Positions 9,674-19,496 of a stretch of DNA of 64,000 nt are shown here, in pieces. A program made the translations under genes and the position numbers. The stretch is from Agrococcus sp. (GTDB taxonomy: Bacteria; Actinomycetota; Actinomycetes; Actinomycetales; Microbacteriaceae): assembly GCA_031179215.1 (NCBI GenBank), contig JAPSIA010000002.1, positions 1-64,000 on the forward strand, given 5' to 3'. Below the pieces are notes generated by a model. That model searched no databases. It was given only the letters and a program-made list of their open reading frames with translations, and was not told the origin of the DNA. How positions within the stretch are numbered: position 1 is the first letter of the stretch; every line of letters begins with the position of its first letter.

Positions 9674-10472
9674 CCTCGTCGGGTCGCAGCGGCGCGAGCA
9701 GCGCGGTGAGCTCGTCGGCGAGCGCCGGCGCAGCGGCGAGCAGGAACTCACGACTCGCTGGAGCGCCGTCCCAGCCGCGCACGGCACCGCCAGCCTCCTC
9801 CACGAGCAGGGCGCCAGCAGCCATGTCCCACGGCTGCAGCCCGCGCTCGAAGTAGGCGTTCAGCTGCCCGCTCGCGACTGCGGCGAGGTCGAGCGCAGCC
9901 GAGCCGATGCGGCGGATGTCGCGCACGGAGCCGATGAGCCCCTGCACGACCGCGGCCTGCCGCTGCCGGCGCTGCGCGTCGTACCCGAAGCCCGTGCCGA
10001 CGAGCGCGATCTCGGCCGGCACGGCATCCGCCACCCGGATCGGGCGACCGTCGCGCGTCGCGCCCGCGCCGCGACGCGCCGCGAACCGCGTGCCGGTCGC
10101 GGCGTTGACGACCGCGCCGGAGACCGCGCGCCACGTCGTCGGGTCGGGATCGCCCTCGACGAGCGCGAGCGAGACCGCGTAGGCGGGGATGTCGTAGAGG
10201 TAGTTGACCGTGCCGTCGATGGGGTCGATGACCCAGGTGAGGCCGGAGGTGCCCGCGACGCTCGTGCCCTCCTCGCCGAGGATGCCGTCGTCGGGGCGCG
10301 CGGCGCGGATGCGGTCGACGACGAGGCGCTCGACCTCGCGGTCGGCCTCGGTGACGATGTCGACGAGGCTCGACTTGCTCGCCGCGATCGAGACGCCCGC
10401 CTCGCGGCGGGTCCTCGCGAGCGTCGCGGCGTCGACGGCCACGCCGACGAGCAGGTCGTGGAGCTCGCGCAT
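9669..10472 (-). CDS. Inositol monophosphatase family protein
   Basis: DIVTEADREVERLVVDRI, WVIDPIDGTVNYLYDIPAYAVSLAL, QPWDMAAGALLVEEAGG. Confidence 0.93.
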   Translation of the reverse strand: MRELHDLLVGVAVDAATLARTRREAGVSIAASKSSLVDIVTEADREVERLVVDRIRAARPDDGILGEEGTSVAGTSGLTWVIDPIDGTVNYLYDIPAYAVSLALVEGDPDPTTWRAVSGAVVNAATGTRFAARRGAGATRDGRPIRVADAVPAEIALVGTGFGYDAQRRQRQAAVVQGLIGSVRDIRRIGSAALDLAAVASGQLNAYFERGLQPWDMAAGALLVEEAGGAVRGWDGAPASREFLLAAAPALADELTALLAPLRPDEV

Positions 10473-10563
10473 GCTTCGAACCTACCGCGCGCGGGAGGCC
10501 GCCCGCCGTCGTCGCCGGGCCCCCTGTTGGCCATGTATGCTGGACGGCGGCCTGCGCGGCCTC

Positions 10564-10648
10564 GGCGAGTTACCCAAGCGGCCAAAGGGATCTGACTGTA
10601 AATCAGCTGGCATTGCCTTCGGGGGTTCGAATCCCTCACTCGCCACCA
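10564..10648 (+). tRNA. tRNA-Tyr (GTA)
   Basis: GGCGAGT/ACTCGCC acceptor stem, CTGTAAA anticodon loop, TTCGAAT T-loop, long variable arm, encoded CCA. Confidence 0.95.
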
Positions 10649-10650
10649 CC

Positions 10651-10677
10651 GGAGCCCCGTCCTCGCGACGGGGCTCC
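10651..10677 (+). terminator. Hairpin directly 3' of tRNA-Tyr
   Basis: Perfect 11-bp stem GGAGCCCCGTC/GACGGGGCTCC, loop CTCGC. Confidence 0.75.
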
Positions 10678-10710
10678 GTCGCATCCCCGCCCTCCCGCCG
10701 CCCACCGGCC

Positions 10711-10890
10711 AGTGGCGCCTCCCGCGCTCGAGTGGCGCCTTCCACCACCCACTGGCGCCTCCCGCGCTCGAGTGGCGCCTCCCGCGCTTGAGTGGCGCCT
10801 CCCGCCACCCACTGGCGCCTCCCGCGATCCACTGGCGCCTCCCGGGATCGACTGGCGCCTCCCGCCACGTGCCGCCACATCCCGCTCGTC
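10711..10890 (+). repeat. Left arm of 20-nt tandem array (8 clear units plus 1 degenerate)
   Basis: Units start at 10711, 10731, ... 10851 exactly every 20 nt; consensus A(G/C)TGGCGCCTCCCGC(G)(C/A)TCG; unit at 10871 degenerate. Confidence 0.95.
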
Positions 10891-10915
10891 GCTGTTGGAC
10901 CCTCCACTCCGCCGG

Positions 10916-11115
10916 TCGATGCCGCAGGCGCCACTGAGCGCTGGGGCCCGCCACTCGCTGCTGGGAGCCGCCACTCGATGCTGGGAGCCGCCACTCAGCG
11001 CCAGGGAGCGCCACTCGGCGCTGGGACCCGCCACTCGGCGCTGCGAGCCGCCACTCGGCGCTGGGGGGCGCCACTCAGCGCTGGGAGGCGCCAGTGGATG
11101 CTGGGAGGCGCCACT
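10916..11115 (-). repeat. Right arm of 20-nt tandem array (10 units, inverted relative to left arm)
   Basis: Ten consecutive 20-nt units ending in CCACT/CCAGT, e.g. CGGCGCTGGGAGGCGCCACT; reverse complement AGTGGCGCCTCCCAGCGCCG matches left-arm unit. Confidence 0.95.
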
Positions 11116-11151
11116 CGATCGGCATCAGTCGCCGGTGCGTAGGATCAGGGC

Positions 11152-11640
11152 ATGGCAGATTCCTCGTTCGATGTGGTCAGCAAGGTCGACAAGATGGAGG
11201 CCGAGAACGCCGTCAACCAGGCGCGCAAGGAGGTCGAGCAGCGCTACGACTTCAAGGGCGTCGGCGCCGACGTGTCGTGGAGCGGCGACAAGCTGCTGCT
11301 GAAGGCGTCGTCCGAGGAGCGCGTCAAGGCCGTGCTCGACGTCGTGCAGTCGAAGTTCATCAAGCGCGGCATCGACCTGAAGATGCTCGACCAGGGCGAC
11401 CCCTACCCTTCCGGCAAGGAGTTCCGCATCGAGGTGAGCCTCAAGGACGGCATCTCGAGCGAGAACGCCAAGAAGGTCACGAAGCTCATCCGCGAGCAGG
11501 GGCCGAAGTCCGTCAAGAGCCAGATCCAGGGCGACGAGGTCCGCGTGACCTCGAAGAGCCGCGACGACCTCCAGGCGACGATCGCGCTGCTCAAGGGCGC
11601 CGACCTCGACATCGACCTGCAGTTCATCAACTTCCGCTGA
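11152..11640 (+). CDS. yajQ: YajQ family cyclic di-GMP-binding protein
   Basis: [48 protein letters not shown]. Confidence 0.95.
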   Translation: MADSSFDVVSKVDKMEAENAVNQARKEVEQRYDFKGVGADVSWSGDKLLLKASSEERVKAVLDVVQSKFIKRGIDLKMLDQGDPYPSGKEFRIEVSLKDGISSENAKKVTKLIREQGPKSVKSQIQGDEVRVTSKSRDDLQATIALLKGADLDIDLQFINFR

Positions 11641-11659
11641 TCGCCGCGCTCGAGCCGCA

Positions 11660-13111
11660 GTGGAGCTGAACCTGGCGCAGGCGCTCACCGCGCTCTTCTT
11701 CACGGTCGACATCGCGCTGCGGCTCGCGGCGCTCGTCCTCGTGCCCTACAACCGCCGACCCGCGTCGGCGATCGCGTGGCTGCTCGTCATCATGATCCAG
11801 CCGATCCTCGGATGGATCGTCTTCGGGATGCTCGGCAACACGCGGCTCTCGAAGGGCCGTCGCACGAAGATGGCCGCCATCCAGGAGCTCATCGGCGAGA
11901 GCATGCTCGACGTCCCCGACGCCGAGCCGCGCCGCGATCGGCCCGACTGGCTGCCCGGCGTCATCGAGCTCAACCGCACCCTCTCGTCGATGCCGCACGT
12001 GGGTCCCACGAGCGGCGTCGTCTGGGGCGAGTTCGACGCGCAGCTCGAGGCGATGGCGCGCCGCATCGACGAGGCCGAGCGCTTCGTGCACGTCGAGTTC
12101 TACCTCATCGTCGCCTCCGAGCGCACCGAGGTCTTCTTCGCGGCGCTCGAGCGGGCGACCGCCCGCGGCGTGAGCGTGCGCGTGCTCGTCGACCACCTCA
12201 CGAGCGTGCGCTACCCGCGCCGCAAGGAGACCGTCGCCCGCCTCGAGGCGATGGGCGCAGAGCTGCGCGACATGCTGCCGCTGCGCCCCTGGCGCGGCCA
12301 GTGGCAGCGGCCCGACCTGCGCAACCACCGCAAGCTCGTCGTCATCGACGGCAAGGTGGGCTTCACCGGATCGCTCAACCTCATCGACCCCTCCTACCTG
12401 TGGCGCCGCAACCTCCGGCGCGGCCTGCAGTGGCGCGACACGTGGGTCGAGATCACGGGCCAGCCGGTGCGGGCGCTCGCGATCCTGTTCTGGTCCGACT
12501 GGTGGGCGGAGACGAACGAGCTCGTGGAGCTCGCGACCGAGGCGCCCGCGACCGGCGGCGACCTCAACGCCTCGGTCGTGCCGTCGGGTCCGGGCTTCGA
12601 GGGCGAGATCAACCTGCGCGTCTTCCTCGAGCTCGTGCACGCGGCCGAGCGGCGCATCACGATCGTGAGCCCCTACTTCGTGCCCGACGAGGCGATGCGC
12701 TACGCGATCACCTCCGCGGCGATGCGCGGCATCCACGTCGAGCTGTTCGCGAGCGAGATCGGCGACCAGTTCTGGACGCACCACGCGCAGCGCTCCTACT
12801 ACGAGGAGCTGCTGCGGGCGGGCGTGCGGATCACGCTCTTCGCGAAGCCGACGGTGCTGCACTCGAAGTTCATGACCTTCGACGAGCACGTCTCGATCAT
12901 CGGCTCGTCGAACATCGACATGCGGTCGTTCGGCCTGAACTTCGAGGCGTCGATGCTCATCGAGGGCGCGTCGATGGTCGCGCAGCTGCAGGGCATCGCG
13001 GATGGCTACCGGCTGCAGTCGACGGAGCTCACGCTCGAGGCGTGGATGGCCAGGCCCCGCGTCGCGCAGGCGTTCGACAGCGTCGCCCGCCTCACCTCCG
13101 CGCTGCAGTAG
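11660..13111 (+). CDS. cls: Cardiolipin synthase
   Basis: Two HKD motifs (NHRKLVVIDGKVGFTGSLNL; LHSKFMTFDEHVSIIGSSNIDMRSF). Confidence 0.93.
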   Translation: MELNLAQALTALFFTVDIALRLAALVLVPYNRRPASAIAWLLVIMIQPILGWIVFGMLGNTRLSKGRRTKMAAIQELIGESMLDVPDAEPRRDRPDWLPGVIELNRTLSSMPHVGPTSGVVWGEFDAQLEAMARRIDEAERFVHVEFYLIVASERTEVFFAALERATARGVSVRVLVDHLTSVRYPRRKETVARLEAMGAELRDMLPLRPWRGQWQRPDLRNHRKLVVIDGKVGFTGSLNLIDPSYLWRRNLRRGLQWRDTWVEITGQPVRALAILFWSDWWAETNELVELATEAPATGGDLNASVVPSGPGFEGEINLRVFLELVHAAERRITIVSPYFVPDEAMRYAITSAAMRGIHVELFASEIGDQFWTHHAQRSYYEELLRAGVRITLFAKPTVLHSKFMTFDEHVSIIGSSNIDMRSFGLNFEASMLIEGASMVAQLQGIADGYRLQSTELTLEAWMARPRVAQAFDSVARLTSALQ

Positions 13112-13118
13112 CCGCGGC

Positions 13119-13889
13119 TCAGCCCAGCAGCATGGAGATCGCCACGGAGAGCGCGAAGCCGATCACCACGAGGCGCAGCAGCCAGCCCGGCACGCGGCGC
13201 GAGAGCCAGCCGCCCGCGAGCCCGCCGACGAGCGAGCACGCGAGCATGACGAGCACCACGCCCCAGTGCACGAGCGGCGAGAAGGCGAGGATCGCCGCGC
13301 CCGTGCCGTTGATGACCGCGGCCATGACGTTCTTCAGCGCGTTGTGGTGCTGGAGCGAGTCGTGGATGAGGAGGCCGAGCATCGCGAGCATCATGACGCC
13401 GATGCCGGCGCCGAAGTAGGAGCCGTAGACGCCGATGAGCACGAAGGCGGCCTTCGCCGGCCAGCCGCCGGTCGACTCGGTGTCGAACGCGTCGCCCGCC
13501 GAGCGGCCGAGGCCCTTGGCGACGAGCGGCTGCGCGGCGAACAGCGCTGCGGCGGCGAGCACGAGCCACGGCACGACCGCGGTGAACGCGTCGGCGGGCG
13601 TGAGCAGCAGCAGCACCGCGCCGAGCGCGCCCCCGGCAGCGGCGAACGGCGCGTTGACGAGGAAGCGGCGACGCTGGCGGCGCAGCTCCTCGCGGTAGCT
13701 CCACGCGCCGCCGAGCGTGCCGAACAGCAGCCCGATCGAGGAGGTCATGTTGGCAGCGAGCGGGCTCATGCCGGCGGCGAGCATCGCCGGGAACGTGATG
13801 AGGGTGCCGCCGCCTGCCGCGGCGTTGATCGCGCCGGCGCCGATCGACGCGAGGCCGATCAGCAGGAAGCCGGTGAGGTCGAGCTCCAA
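13119..13889 (-). CDS. TauE/SafE family sulfite exporter/permease
   Basis: GAGAINAAAGGGTLITFPAMLAAGMSPLAANMTSSIGL. Confidence 0.9.
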   Translation of the reverse strand: MELDLTGFLLIGLASIGAGAINAAAGGGTLITFPAMLAAGMSPLAANMTSSIGLLFGTLGGAWSYREELRRQRRRFLVNAPFAAAGGALGAVLLLLTPADAFTAVVPWLVLAAAALFAAQPLVAKGLGRSAGDAFDTESTGGWPAKAAFVLIGVYGSYFGAGIGVMMLAMLGLLIHDSLQHHNALKNVMAAVINGTGAAILAFSPLVHWGVVLVMLACSLVGGLAGGWLSRRVPGWLLRLVVIGFALSVAISMLLG

Positions 13890-13890
13890 G

Positions 13891-15243
13891 TCAGCGCTCG
13901 TCGCGGGAGATGGCGATCATCTCCTCGCGCGGCACGACCTTGACGCGCTCTCGGCCGTGCGGCTCGCCGAGCGACTTCTCGTGGTCGTCGAGGCGGATCC
14001 ACCCGGCGATGTCCGTCCACGCGACGCCGCGCTGCGCGAGCAGCCCGGGCACGGCGCCCTCGGCGTAGGGCTCCGGCCTCCACCAGGAGTGCTCGTCGCC
14101 GAGCAGCTGCTCGATCGTCTCCTTGGCGTCGGACTTCGTGTGGCCGATGAGGCCCACGGGGCCGCGCTTGATCCAGCCGGTCGCGTACATGCCGGGCATC
14201 GGCCGCATGCCGTCCACGACACGACCCGCCTCGTTCGGGATGACGCCGCGGCGCTCGTCGAAGGGCACCTCCGGCAGCGGCGACGAGAAGTAGCCGACCG
14301 CGCGGTAGACGGCCTGCACCGGGAACTCCCGGTACTCCCCCGTGCCGACGAGGCCCTCGGGCGTCGGCGCCGTGCGCTCGACGCGGAGCGCCTCGACCTT
14401 GCCGTCCCCGAGCACCGCATCCGGCCTCGACCACCAGTGCAGGTGCAGTCGGCGCGACGCCGTGCCCGTCTCGCGCTGCCGCCACTGCTCGAGCACGCGC
14501 GAGATGACGAGGATCTGCTTGTTCTGCTTGAGGGTCTCCTCGTCGGGGTCGACGCCGAAGTCCTCGTCGTGCAGGATCATGTCGACGTCGCGCAGCTCGC
14601 CGAGCTCGCGCAGCTCGAGCGGCGTGAACTTGACGCCGAGCGGGCCGCGGCGGCCGAACACGTGCACGTCGGTCACCGGCGACGCCTGCAGGCCCGCGAC
14701 GACGTTCGCCGGCACCTCGGTCGGCAGCAGGTCCTCGGGGTGCTTGACGAGCATCCGGGCGACGTCGAGCGCGACGTTGCCGTTGCCGATCACCGCGATC
14801 TCGCGCGCCTCGAGCGGCCAGTCGCGCGGCACGTCGGGGTGGCCGTCGTACCAGGAGACGAAGTCGGCGGCACCGTAGGAGCCGGGGAGCTCGATGCCGG
14901 GGATCTCGAGCGGGGCGTCCTTCGTCGCGCCGGTCGCGAAGATGACGCCGTGGTAGAGCCGCTGGAGGTCCTCGAGCAGGATGTCCTCGCCGAAGCGCAC
15001 GTTGCCGAACAGCCGCACGACGCCCGACTCGAGCACCTCGCGGAGCGCCGCGATGATGCCCTTGATGCGCGGGTGGTCGGGGGCGACGCCGTAGCGCACG
15101 AGCCCGTACGGTGCCGGCAGCTGCTCGAACAGGTCGATGAAGACGTCGCGGCCGTGCTCGGCGGCCGACTTCTTGAGGATGTCGGCGGCGTAGATGCCGG
15201 CGGGGCCGGCGCCGACCACGGCGATGCGGAGCGGTGCGCTCAC
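13891..15243 (-). CDS. FAD-dependent ferredoxin-NADP reductase (FprA-like)
   Basis: LRIAVVGAGPAGIYAADILKKSAAEHGRDVFIDLFEQLPAPYGLVRYGVAPDHPRIKGI. Confidence 0.92.
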   Translation of the reverse strand: MSAPLRIAVVGAGPAGIYAADILKKSAAEHGRDVFIDLFEQLPAPYGLVRYGVAPDHPRIKGIIAALREVLESGVVRLFGNVRFGEDILLEDLQRLYHGVIFATGATKDAPLEIPGIELPGSYGAADFVSWYDGHPDVPRDWPLEAREIAVIGNGNVALDVARMLVKHPEDLLPTEVPANVVAGLQASPVTDVHVFGRRGPLGVKFTPLELRELGELRDVDMILHDEDFGVDPDEETLKQNKQILVISRVLEQWRQRETGTASRRLHLHWWSRPDAVLGDGKVEALRVERTAPTPEGLVGTGEYREFPVQAVYRAVGYFSSPLPEVPFDERRGVIPNEAGRVVDGMRPMPGMYATGWIKRGPVGLIGHTKSDAKETIEQLLGDEHSWWRPEPYAEGAVPGLLAQRGVAWTDIAGWIRLDDHEKSLGEPHGRERVKVVPREEMIAISRDER

Positions 15244-15292
15244 GGTTCTCCTTGCGTGCGTGGGGCGGCGCGGCCGCCCGGTGGTTCTCTCG

Positions 15293-16300
15293 TCAGCGGG
15301 TGCGGGCGACGACGTGCTCGGCGAACGCCTCGAGGCCGCGGCGGACGGTGCCGGCCGGCAGCGGATCGAGCGCCTCGAGCGCGCGCCGCTGCCAGCGCTC
15401 GGCCTCGGCGACCGCCTCGTCGACGACGGGATGCGCGGCGAGCTCGGCGATCGCGGCGCGCAGCTCGGCCTCGTCGCCGGAGGCGAGCCGCGCGCGCAGC
15501 GACGCCGAGGCCTCGTCGTCGCGCTTGGCCAGCAGCAGCACGGGCAGCGTCGTGACGCCCGCCCGCACATCCGTGCCCTGATCCTTGCCGGTCTCCGGGT
15601 CGTCGGAGAGGTCGATCACGTCGTCGACGAGCTGGAACGCGACGCCGATGCGCTCGCCGAACTCGCGCAGCGGAGCGCGGTAGGCGTCGTCGGCCTCGCT
15701 CACGACGATGCCGAGCTCGGCGGCGGCCGCGATGAGGGAGCCCGTCTTGTCGCTCAGCACCTGCAGGTAGTGCTCGACCGGGTCGGCGTCGCCGGGGCCG
15801 AGCGTCTCGTGCAGCTGGCCGAGGCACAGCCGCTCGAACGTGCGCGCCTGCAGCGACGCCACCTGCGCGCCGAGCGGTGCGGAGACGGCGCCGGCGCGCG
15901 CGAACAGCAGGTCGCCGGCGAGGATCGCGACGGAGTTGCTCCACGCGACGTGCGCGGCGGGCACCCCGCGACGCGTCTCCGCCTCGTCCATGACGTCGTC
16001 GTGGTACAGGCTCGCGAGGTGCGTGATCTCGACCACCTCGGCGGCCGCGAGCACCTCGTCGTCGATGCCGCGGCCCAGGTGCGCGGCGAGCATGAGCAGG
16101 AGCGGCCGCGCCCGCTTGCCCCCGGCCTCCTTGAGGTAGCGGGCCACCGCATCCGCTACCGGGTCGGCGATGCGCAGGTGCTCGTCGAGCAGCACCTCGA
16201 GCCGGTCGAGGCCGGTCTCGACGGCGTCGATGACGCGGCGGTCGGCGGGCGTCGCGAACCGCGGCCCGCGGAGCCCGAAGGTCTCGGCGATCGAAGGCAT
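15293..16300 (-). CDS. Polyprenyl diphosphate synthase
   Basis: GGKRARPLLLMLAAHLG, HLASLYHDDVMDEAETRRG, FQLVDDVIDLSDDPETGKDQGTDVRAG. Confidence 0.94.
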   Translation of the reverse strand: MPSIAETFGLRGPRFATPADRRVIDAVETGLDRLEVLLDEHLRIADPVADAVARYLKEAGGKRARPLLLMLAAHLGRGIDDEVLAAAEVVEITHLASLYHDDVMDEAETRRGVPAAHVAWSNSVAILAGDLLFARAGAVSAPLGAQVASLQARTFERLCLGQLHETLGPGDADPVEHYLQVLSDKTGSLIAAAAELGIVVSEADDAYRAPLREFGERIGVAFQLVDDVIDLSDDPETGKDQGTDVRAGVTTLPVLLLAKRDDEASASLRARLASGDEAELRAAIAELAAHPVVDEAVAEAERWQRRALEALDPLPAGTVRRGLEAFAEHVVARTR

Positions 16301-17052
16301 CAGGCGCCCTGCTCCTCCTGCTGCGCGTGGCGCGCCAGGCGCATGGCGTTCGTGCTCTCGCTGGGCTTGCGGCCGCGGTGCAGCGCGACGACGCCCATCG
16401 TGAGGTTGCGGTGCGCGACGCGGGTGAAGCCAGCGGTGCGGATCCACTGCGAGAGCGTCTGCTGGTCGGGCCACGAGCGGATGGACTCGACGAGGTAGCG
16501 GTAGGCCTCGGGGTTCGAGCTCGCGACGCGCGCCATCCCCGGCAGCACCGTGCGCAGGTAGAGCTCGTAGCCCTTGCGCACGACGTCGACCGGCGGCTGC
16601 GAGAACTCGCAGATGAGGAGGCGGCCGTTGGGCTTGAGCACGCGGTGGAACTCCGAGAGCGCGGTGCGCGGCTGCTGCACGTTGCGCAGGCCGAACGAGA
16701 TGGTGACGGCGTCGAAGGTGTCGTCGGCGAACGGCAGCTCCTCGGCCGAGCCGTGCACGAACTCGATGTCGGGATGGCGCTTGCGGCCCTCCTCGAGCAT
16801 GCCGGGGCTGATGTCGAGCGCGGTGACGAGCGCGCCCGCCTTCGCCATCGGCGCGGCCGAGGCGCCCGTGCCCGCGGCGACGTCGAGGATGCGCTCGCCG
16901 GGCTGCGGCCGCACGGCGCGCTGCATGTGGATGCGCCACAGCTTGTCGTTGCCGCCCGAGAGCAGCGAGTTCAGCAGGTCGTAGCGCTTGGCCGTCGCGT
17001 CGAACATGCCCGCGACCTCATCCGGGTCCTTCTGCATGTCCGCTCGGCTCAC
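16300..17052 (-). CDS. menG: Demethylmenaquinone methyltransferase
   Basis: DEVAGMFDATAKRYDLLNSLLSGGNDKLWRIHMQRAVRPQPGERILDVAAGTG. Confidence 0.95.
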   Translation of the reverse strand: MSRADMQKDPDEVAGMFDATAKRYDLLNSLLSGGNDKLWRIHMQRAVRPQPGERILDVAAGTGASAAPMAKAGALVTALDISPGMLEEGRKRHPDIEFVHGSAEELPFADDTFDAVTISFGLRNVQQPRTALSEFHRVLKPNGRLLICEFSQPPVDVVRKGYELYLRTVLPGMARVASSNPEAYRYLVESIRSWPDQQTLSQWIRTAGFTRVAHRNLTMGVVALHRGRKPSESTNAMRLARHAQQEEQGA

Positions 17053-17178
17053 CCCTCCATCCTAGGCGAGCCGCCCATGGCGGCAGCCCGGGGGCGCGTA
17101 CGACGGACGGGAGCGCCGACGCTCCGGCGGCTCGGCCGCCGACCGGCGCGCGTGCGCCGCGCGCGTAGGCTTGCGGGT

Positions 17179-18420
17179 ATGCCAGGCCTGCGGGTGCGCA
17201 CCGAGCGCGCGGAGCTCGGGCGCCTGCTGGAGCACGCCGACCCGCGCTTCCCGCTCGCCGTCCGTCGCGGCGCCGACGGCGTCGTGGGCCGCGGCGAGGC
17301 CCTGCGCCTCGAGTTCCGCGGCGCCTCGCGCTTCACCGACGCGGCGGATGCGTGGCGTCGCGTCGCGCGCCAGGCGCACGTCGACGACGCGGTCGCCGTG
17401 CCCGGCACGGGGCTCATCGCCTTCGGCGCCTTCGCGTTCGACGACGCCTCGAGCGCGACGAGCGTGCTCATCGTGCCGCGCGTCGTCGTCGGCCGCCGCG
17501 GCGACGACGAGTGGGTGACGTGGATCGGCGAGGAGGGCCGCCTGCACCCGACCGCGATCGACGAGGTGCGGGTGGAGCTCGCCGACGGCGCGATCGACGC
17601 CGCGCGGTACCGCGCCGTCGTCGCGGAGGCCACCGAGCGCATCCGCGCCGGTGCGGCGGAGAAGGTGGTCGTCGCGCGGGATCGCGTGGGACGGCTGCCC
17701 GAGGGCGCCGACGTGCGCTCGGTGGCCGTCGGGCTCGTGCAGCGCTACCCCGACGCGGTGACGTACGCCGTCGACGGCCTCATCGGCGCGAGCCCAGAGA
17801 CGCTCGTCGCCGCGCACCGCGGGCACTTCTTCTCGCGCGTGCTCGCCGGCACCGCGGCGCGCGGGGCGACGCCCGCCGTGGACGCCGAGATCGCCGAGGC
17901 GCTCGCCTCCGGCGACAAGGACCTCCGCGAGCATCGCTTCGCGGCCGACTCGGCCATCGAGGTGCTGCGCGAGCTCGCGCCCGACGCGCGAGCCTCCGAG
18001 CCGTTCCCGCTGCAGCTGCCGAACCTGTGGCACCTCGCGACCGACATCACCGGCACGCTCGGCGACCGCTCGACGCTCGACGTGCTCGCCCGGCTGCACC
18101 CCACCGCGGCGGTCGCGGGCACGCCGCGCGCCGCGTCGCTCGCGATCATCCGCGAGCTCGAGGGCGTCGACCGCGGCCGCTACGCGGGCCCCGTGGGATG
18201 GATCGACGGCGACGGCGGCGGGGAGTGGGTCATCGCGCTGCGCGGGGCCGACATCGCCGCCGACGGCTCGATCCGCGCCTTCGCGGGCGCCGGCATCGTC
18301 GCGGGCAGCGACCCCGACGCCGAGCTCGCCGAGACCTCGGTGAAGCTGCGGCCGATCACCGACGCGCTCGCCGACCCGCTGCCCTCGGCGCGGCCCGAGA
18401 CGCCGCCGACGCGGCCCTAG
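17179..18420 (+). CDS. menF: Isochorismate synthase
   Basis: EKVVVARDRVG, ASPETLVAAHRGHFFSRVLAGTAARG, LHPTAAVAGTPR. Confidence 0.92.
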   Translation: MPGLRVRTERAELGRLLEHADPRFPLAVRRGADGVVGRGEALRLEFRGASRFTDAADAWRRVARQAHVDDAVAVPGTGLIAFGAFAFDDASSATSVLIVPRVVVGRRGDDEWVTWIGEEGRLHPTAIDEVRVELADGAIDAARYRAVVAEATERIRAGAAEKVVVARDRVGRLPEGADVRSVAVGLVQRYPDAVTYAVDGLIGASPETLVAAHRGHFFSRVLAGTAARGATPAVDAEIAEALASGDKDLREHRFAADSAIEVLRELAPDARASEPFPLQLPNLWHLATDITGTLGDRSTLDVLARLHPTAAVAGTPRAASLAIIRELEGVDRGRYAGPVGWIDGDGGGEWVIALRGADIAADGSIRAFAGAGIVAGSDPDAELAETSVKLRPITDALADPLPSARPETPPTRP

Positions 18421-18591
18421 CGAGCCCAGCGACGCGGCGGCATCGCCGGGGGTCGCGGAGCGTGCACAGGGAGAGGTCGTCGTGCGCTCGCGTCACGAGG
18501 GGAGGTCGGACTGCGCCTCGCGCGCCGGAAGCACCTCGTCCTGTGCAGCCGGCCGCACCGCGCCCCGCGCAGCCCGGCCCGCACCGTTCCG

Positions 18592-19446
18592 CTAGGCGCG
18601 CTCCGCGGGCACCCCGGTCGCGAGCAGCCGGGCACGCTCGGCGGCGACGTCGAAGTCGGCCACGGGCCACTGCGGGTCGATGCGCTCGAGCGCCTCGACG
18701 AGCAGCTCGTGCACGGCGAGCCGCGCGTACCACTTCCGGTCGGCGGGCACGACGTGCCAGGGCGCCGAGGCGCTGGCCGTGCGGCGGATCGCGATCTCGT
18801 ACGCCTCCATGTAGTCGTCCCAGTGCCGGCGCTCGTCGATGTCGCCGGGGTTGAACTTCCAGTGCTTGTCGGGCCGGTCGAGCCGCTCGAGCAGCCGTTC
18901 GCCCTGCTCGGCGGAGGAGACGTGCAGCATGACCTTGACGAGCACGGTGCCGCGCTCGGCGATCCGTCGCTCGAAGTCGACGATGCGCTCGTAGCGCCCC
19001 TCGATCTCGTCGGCGGGCGTGAGCCCGTGCACCCGGTGGATGAGCACGTCCTCGTAGTGCGAGCGGTCGAAGACGCCGATCATGCCCGGCGCCGGCAGCT
19101 CGCGCTCGATGCGCCAGAGGAAGTCGTGCGCGCGCTCCTCCTCGGAGGGCGCCTTGAACGCCGTGATGCGCACGCCCTGCGGGTCGACCTGGCCGACGAC
19201 GTGGCGCATGATGCCGCCCTTGCCGGAGGTGTCCATGCCCTGCACCATGAGCAGCACCGAGCCCGCACCGCCCGCGGTGCTCGCGGCGAAGAGGCGCTCC
19301 TGGAGCTCGGCCGCGCGGGCGGCTCCCGCCGCGAGCGCCGCCTCCCCGTCGGCCTTCGCGCCGTCGAAGCCCGGAGTGGATGCGGCGTCGATGTCGGCGA
19401 GGCGCACGGGGCCGGTGACGCGCAGCGCGTCGGTGATCGCGGTCAT
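18592..19446 (-). CDS. PPK2 family polyphosphate kinase
   Basis: VLLMVQGMDTSGKGGIMRHVVGQVDPQGVRITAFKAPSEEERAHDFLWRI. Confidence 0.93.
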   Translation of the reverse strand: MTAITDALRVTGPVRLADIDAASTPGFDGAKADGEAALAAGAARAAELQERLFAASTAGGAGSVLLMVQGMDTSGKGGIMRHVVGQVDPQGVRITAFKAPSEEERAHDFLWRIERELPAPGMIGVFDRSHYEDVLIHRVHGLTPADEIEGRYERIVDFERRIAERGTVLVKVMLHVSSAEQGERLLERLDRPDKHWKFNPGDIDERRHWDDYMEAYEIAIRRTASASAPWHVVPADRKWYARLAVHELLVEALERIDPQWPVADFDVAAERARLLATGVPAERA

Positions 19447-19496
19447 GCCGCAGACCCTACCGAGGCCCCGCGTGCGGGGCCTGACGGTCCGAGGGC

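Noticed and set aside
10711-11115. CRISPR array
   Set aside because: Units are 20 nt with no spacers, arms are in opposite orientation, and there are no cas genes.
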